Source of the DNA: JAWKXU01 sp020446465
GTDB taxonomy: Bacteria > Pseudomonadota > Alphaproteobacteria > Sphingomonadales > Sphingomonadaceae
Assembly (NCBI GenBank): GCA_041396845.1
Contig: JAWKXU010000004.1
Coordinates: 1-64,000, forward strand
Direction: 5' to 3'
Length of the DNA stretch: 64,000 nt
Part shown: in pieces, positions 63,972 through 64,000 of the stretch
Layout: the number at the start of each line of letters is the position of its first letter
Numbering within the stretch: the first letter of the stretch is position 1
Translations under genes and position numbers: made by a program
Notes under the pieces: generated by a model
Databases searched by the model: none
What the model was told of the DNA's origin: nothing
The model's input: only the letters and a program-made list of their open reading frames with translations

Positions 63972-64000
63972 ATGGACATGACAGAACTTTCAGATTCAAA
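63972..64000 (+). CDS. Possible start of next gene, cut by the window edge
   Basis: An ATG one base after the stop at 63970 opens a frame (MDMTELSDS...) that runs to the end of the window. Nine codons are too few to name it; the close spacing suggests it belongs with the exported protein gene. The inner ATG at 63978 is another possible start. Confidence 0.3.

Overview
This 64 kb window is chromosomal DNA of an alphaproteobacterium, almost certainly a member of the Sphingomonadales (Sphingomonadaceae or Erythrobacteraceae). This is inferred from the moderately high GC, the gene orders (mreBCD-mrdA-rodA, rsmI-yraN-gshB, rph-rdgB-hemW-xerC, hrcA-grpE), the two-subunit glycyl-tRNA synthetase, a PhaR regulator and many TTG/GTG starts with tightly overlapping genes. 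It is nearly all housekeeping sequence. I see no IS element, prophage, CRISPR array or integron, and only one tRNA, cut by the left edge.

Layout. 1-6 kb: tRNA-Lys and the rod-shape/elongasome operon mreB-mreC-mreD-mrdA-rodA (minus). 6-13 kb: mutL, then a minus-strand block (rplY, pth, ychF, a MaoC-like hydratase) and two tandem TraB/GumN proteins. 13-19.3 kb: glyQ-glyS, whose beta subunit carries a low-GC in-frame insertion, and ppdK. 19.3-28 kb: a methyltransferase divergent from comF, hisI, a FadE-like acyl-CoA dehydrogenase, then a minus-strand run tyrS-PilZ-MFS-cysK. 28-32 kb: a DOMON-like protein translationally coupled to a NamZ-type muramidase, and a MoxR/small protein/VWA operon. 32-34.7 kb: a methyltransferase followed by a cyanophycin-synthetase-like ATP-grasp ligase with a degenerate, truncated Mur-ligase domain; this lower-GC pair is the most accessory-looking part of the window. 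34.7-46.3 kb: parE, an LpoA-like lipoprotein, rsmI-yraN-gshB, xerC-hemW, rdgB-rph, hrcA-grpE, a zinc-protease-like protein and a PCu(A)C copper chaperone. 46.3-49.6 kb: dnaK-dnaJ behind a possible RpoH promoter. 49.6-64 kb: a patatin-like phospholipase, radA-cvpA-NifU-like, an MHS transporter overlapping alr, phaR, proS-rnr, a universal stress protein, pdhC and a small exported protein.

How the genes work together: the mre/mrd/rod block with the LpoA-like lipoprotein, alr and NamZ covers making and recycling of peptidoglycan; rplY, pth, ychF, glyQS, tyrS, proS, rph, rnr and rsmI cover translation and RNA processing; mutL, parE, radA and xerC cover DNA maintenance; hrcA, grpE, dnaK and dnaJ form the Hsp70 system with its regulator. 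No complete new system is evident. The best candidates for something undescribed are the methyltransferase/CphA-like pair at 31996-34679 and the insertion inside glyS.
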